Assembly (NCBI GenBank): GCA_009869945.1
Contig: WIXG01000209.1
Coordinates: 1 to 64,000 of the forward strand
Length of the DNA: 64,000 nucleotides
DNA from: Mesaphorura yosii
Taxonomy: Eukaryota; Arthropoda; Collembola; Poduromorpha; Tullbergiidae
Reading direction: 5' to 3'
The translations under genes and the position numbers were made by a program. Position 1 is the stretch's first letter, and each line of letters starts with the position of its first letter. The notes below the pieces were generated by a model, which was not told the DNA's origin, did not search any database, and saw only the letters and a program-made list of their open reading frames with translations. Positions 60,901 to 64,000 of this stretch are shown here, in pieces.

Positions 60901-63900
60901 GATTATTTTCACGAGAATGCTCTTATCAACCTAGAATTTAGTACGCGGCTAAACGCTTGCTTGAGTGTGAGTTCGCAAACAGTAATTTTGAAATAAACGC
61001 TTTAATCCACCCACTTTCCTACATAAAACTTGGTTTTCGTGTAGGAACTCCGAAACTGTGCTCGTCGAAGAAAATTAATGGACTTTCCCACTCCCCTTTT
61101 AAATACAGGCTGATTCTTTCACTTGACAAAGGTGAGGCGAATTGAAGCCTAATAATAGCAAGGAGCGTACGTGCGTCAGACGCCTGGCACGAGGCCTTGG
61201 AGTAGGAAACGGAAGAAGTCCTTCATAAAAAAGTGGGCCATTTGTGAACGCAATTGCACTGTGCATTATCGTGATTGAGTTCAAATGAGATGGGAAAGTT
61301 ATTCGGTTTACTTGTTCCATCGTTCACCTTTCTAAGAAACTAGCGCTGATAGACAAGATGGTAATGGACTAAATGAACATACGTACTACATATAGAGGTT
61401 GCATTCCTTCCCAATAAAACAACAACTCAAATGACTTTTTGGTTACCAATTCTTGAAAGGTTTACTTGATGGTTCGTTCTACAAGTTTGGTTGAGAATTC
61501 CGGATTTAATTCAACTTTTGAACAACGGACAAAAAATTTGTTAAAAAATCGGTTCTTGCATAACCTAAAGTCGATTCGTGTTGCTTACAACTCAAACCTC
61601 TCACATTGGATTGTGTAATTAATACACATCATGTTTTTGTTTCAATTTACATACTCAGATTAGAAATGGCGAAATTTGCATTTTGTTTCAATTCGTTTCA
61701 TGTCACAACAATTTGCAGTGCGTCGCCTTCCTGGTTTCGGGTGCTGGTGCTAAGAACGCGATATTCAGATTGTAATTTGTACTGTTACGATGTTATCAGT
61801 TTTCCACGTCAGGTGTTACAGTCGCATGGAAATTTTTTTTGTGACTGACTGTATGCTGATAAATTCAACTTAAGTAAAGTCATCGAGATGTTTCTACCAC
61901 TAATTACGCTCAGCTCCAGCATTTGATAAGCTTGTCCGCATAAATTGCGTTTGTTACCTGAAGCGCTTACTGGGAAAGGGAACACGGTTCAGTAATTGAT
62001 TTACGATTGGGACGGACGGACAGCAACAGCAAGGCAGGTCTGTGCAGCGGTAATAATGATGTAGCGTGGCTGTGGTGTGGTATCAGAACGAGAGATAGGG
62101 AATAAGAATATCAGAAAGAGAGGAATCAACTGTCACTTTATATTGTTAAAAGTTTTTGATGCTGTCACTTTGTGACAACGTTTATTCATTCTCGTCTCCT
62201 GCCCGTACTAGATACTTGAAATGACAACTCCAATACTTGTGGTGGTAATCGCATTGTGTTCTGGGAACAGAGAGCGTTAGCTTTGGACGTGGGCATCGGG
62301 CTTTCGAGCAGCTTTCCTCGCATTGACCACACTTTTAACAATTTCGCTTGCAGCCACACGTTAAATTATGAATTCAATAAGTACAGCTACTGCAGTGAAC
62401 GCGCAAACTAGTTGCCTGCTATTGACTTTGACTCGCCTTTCCAAATTCTTCAAAACAACAAACAAAATCTTCAATCGGACAGCAAAAGTATTCGATTTTT
62501 TGTTTTCACGTCAATCCTGCCTTTTTTGTCAAATGATATCATATTTACGAGCGATCATGATCTGAGATCTGAACAAAGAAGGAGATGGCACGACACAGTG
62601 AGGCCTATGACGATAAAGTATTCAAATTCCTATTCAATGCGATTGCGATTCTTCTTCTTCAGTCTATGGCTACTACGATTCTTTGATATTTGATATGCCA
62701 TTATCTTCTCAAGTGAATCATAGAAACTCAAAACGACAAGGCATCTTGTGCTCGTACAAAGTAGTCGTGTAGTATTAATGTGTGATTGACATCATACTTT
62801 AAGGATGCGATGTCGCACGCACGCAGGAATGGCCTGCCCTGCCTCTGCCGTCTGCTTACGTTGCATGCACAAAATGACAAAGTAAATACCTGTGAGTTTC
62901 TCCACGCTCCAACCTTCATGTCATGTCAATAGTTAAATTGAACTTGAACAGTGACTTTTTCCTTTTCTTTTATTCAAGTCGAATATCAGAGTTTGTCACT
63001 CAAATTATGAATAAGTAGTCAAATAGTTGTCAGGTGATGGTCTGGCTAGACTTGGGCATGATCTCATTCTTTCCTGGGGTACTCCATGCGTGCTTGGTTA
63101 TTGATCTTCTTTGTGACTATGACTTAAGGCCCATTGAATTCTTAGGCGACTTTTGCAAGGCTGATTTGCATCGTTCGGCATAAAATTCAGTACTCAGAAT
63201 AAAGTCGCCTCTTTCAAGCGGAATAAAAAATAAACTTTGCACTCTCATTACACGGAAATTCTCATTCTGCGTCTCCTCTTTTATCATTTCATTATTGAAA
63301 AGTTTTCACGCAGAAAGTTTGGCATCTCTTAAAAGCAATCGCAATGAGCAACACATTCAATTTAAAATTTGAACATTTTTACTGCGTCAAAGTCGGGACT
63401 CGAGCGGGCCCAACACTCAGCCTTTTATTTTGGGGCTTGACTCCGTTCCCTAACAGAACTTCGTTTGATATTTTCTGCCTGTGCTTGCACTCGCGCTGTG
63501 TTCTCTTGTATGCGATGTTTATGGGCTTTAGACTTGGAGTACCAGAATCAAGGCTCGTGTGCTCTTGCAGCGATACACGAACGCGAGTGGAGAGTCACGC
63601 AACCGGGTTAAAATTGCTAGACATCGTTCGGCGTGCGACGAAGCCTGGGAAAAGAAGTTTGCAAAGTCGAAAGTCATAATCACAGAGAATTCTGGAGATT
63701 GTGCAGATAATCACAACATTGTACTGGGTACACGGCAAAAAATAGAAAAATGCGATATGGACAAAAATGTGCTTGTTGACTTGACTTGGCTTAAATTGCA
63801 GGCAGTGCATGTTAAAGAGAGGAAAGTTATTGCGAAATTCTCCCTCGTAATAATACAGATATTAGCACCAAGCCACGCAAGGCGCGTTACTTGTGTCTGG

Positions 63901-64000
63901 TGTATGGAAATCTTTGAGGAAAGGAACGGGAAGTGAAAGCAACCGTGGCGCTGTCGTTACTTACGTTAGCTCTCTCGCTCTCTCATTGCACTGTCGCTGT
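54910..64000. other. Gene-poor flank upstream of labial
   Basis: About 9 kb with no exon I can support. The first few hundred bases must hold the labial promoter and leader. Open frames reach about 60-143 codons (the longest near 55.6-56.3 kb, minus and plus), but they overlap in several frames and show no recognisable domain or splice pattern. GAGA-type clusters occur at about 59724-59744 and 63970-63985, the latter running to the window edge. The low gene content is as expected next to a Hox gene and suggests cis-regulatory sequence. Confidence 0.5.
59724..59744. promoter_or_regulatory. GAGA-type cluster
   Basis: A run of GAG-spaced words (gagggtgagagcgagag) resembling binding sites for the GAGA factor, which acts at insect Hox promoters and Polycomb response elements. 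Site assignment is by resemblance only; the short motif is common by chance. Confidence 0.25.

Overview
This is a eukaryotic nuclear window, almost certainly from an arthropod and probably a pancrustacean such as a springtail or branchiopod. The evidence is a labial-type Hox gene, compact genes split by introns of mostly 50-90 bp with GT-AG borders and AATAAA signals, a tandem UDP-glycosyltransferase pair, an allantoinase, and a CLIP-domain secreted protein. I cannot name the species. All exon borders below were read by eye: I followed reading frame, splice sites and remembered family sequences across each junction, and every multi-exon model listed as a CDS closes in frame.

Layout, left to right. 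1-3522 (+): two tandem UDP-glycosyltransferases, the first cut by the window edge. 3805-5485 (+): tRNA-dihydrouridine synthase DUS2. 7320-9591 (+): collagen prolyl 4-hydroxylase alpha subunit. 10165-12219 (-): an unrecognised helical protein with an uncertain 3' end. 12833-13709 (-): coatomer zeta, head to head with FIG4 (14381-18057, +), a PI(3,5)P2 phosphatase. 18113-18703 (-): a cysteine-rich secreted protein, tail to tail with FIG4. 19053-21146 (-): an MFSD11/UNC93-like carrier. 22869-24826 (+): LZTFL1, a BBSome regulator, facing an unrecognised protein with TTYA-x-x-FDM repeats (24956-26519, -). 26733-26974 (+): a possible 59-residue protein just ahead of an F-box/LRR gene (27004-28736, +). 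29982-34267 (+): a large coiled-coil protein with a FYVE-like zinc finger. 34551-35500 (-): NAC alpha. 37163-39752 (+): STARD3. 40078-40925 (-): a small LRR protein. 41348-41730 (-): a possible 67-residue protein. 41960-43309 (-): a CLIP-domain protein with a Gly/Tyr/His-rich tail. 44271-46613 (-): allantoinase, with a hAT-type MITE in one intron. 47722-54909 (-): the Hox gene labial, with a 5.1 kb intron. 54910-64000: about 9 kb of gene-poor sequence upstream of labial.

The left 46 kb is dense housekeeping and accessory gene space with no operon logic, although several neighbours are divergent or convergent with very short spacers. The right 18 kb has the opposite character: one regulatory gene with a large intron and a long upstream flank, as expected at a Hox locus. 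The points most worth checking are the MITE with perfect 16-bp termini and an 8-bp target duplication, the CLIP plus glycine-rich secreted protein, the cysteine-rich secreted protein, two possible microprotein genes, a long open frame inside the labial intron, and the unresolved gene around 10.2-12.2 kb.
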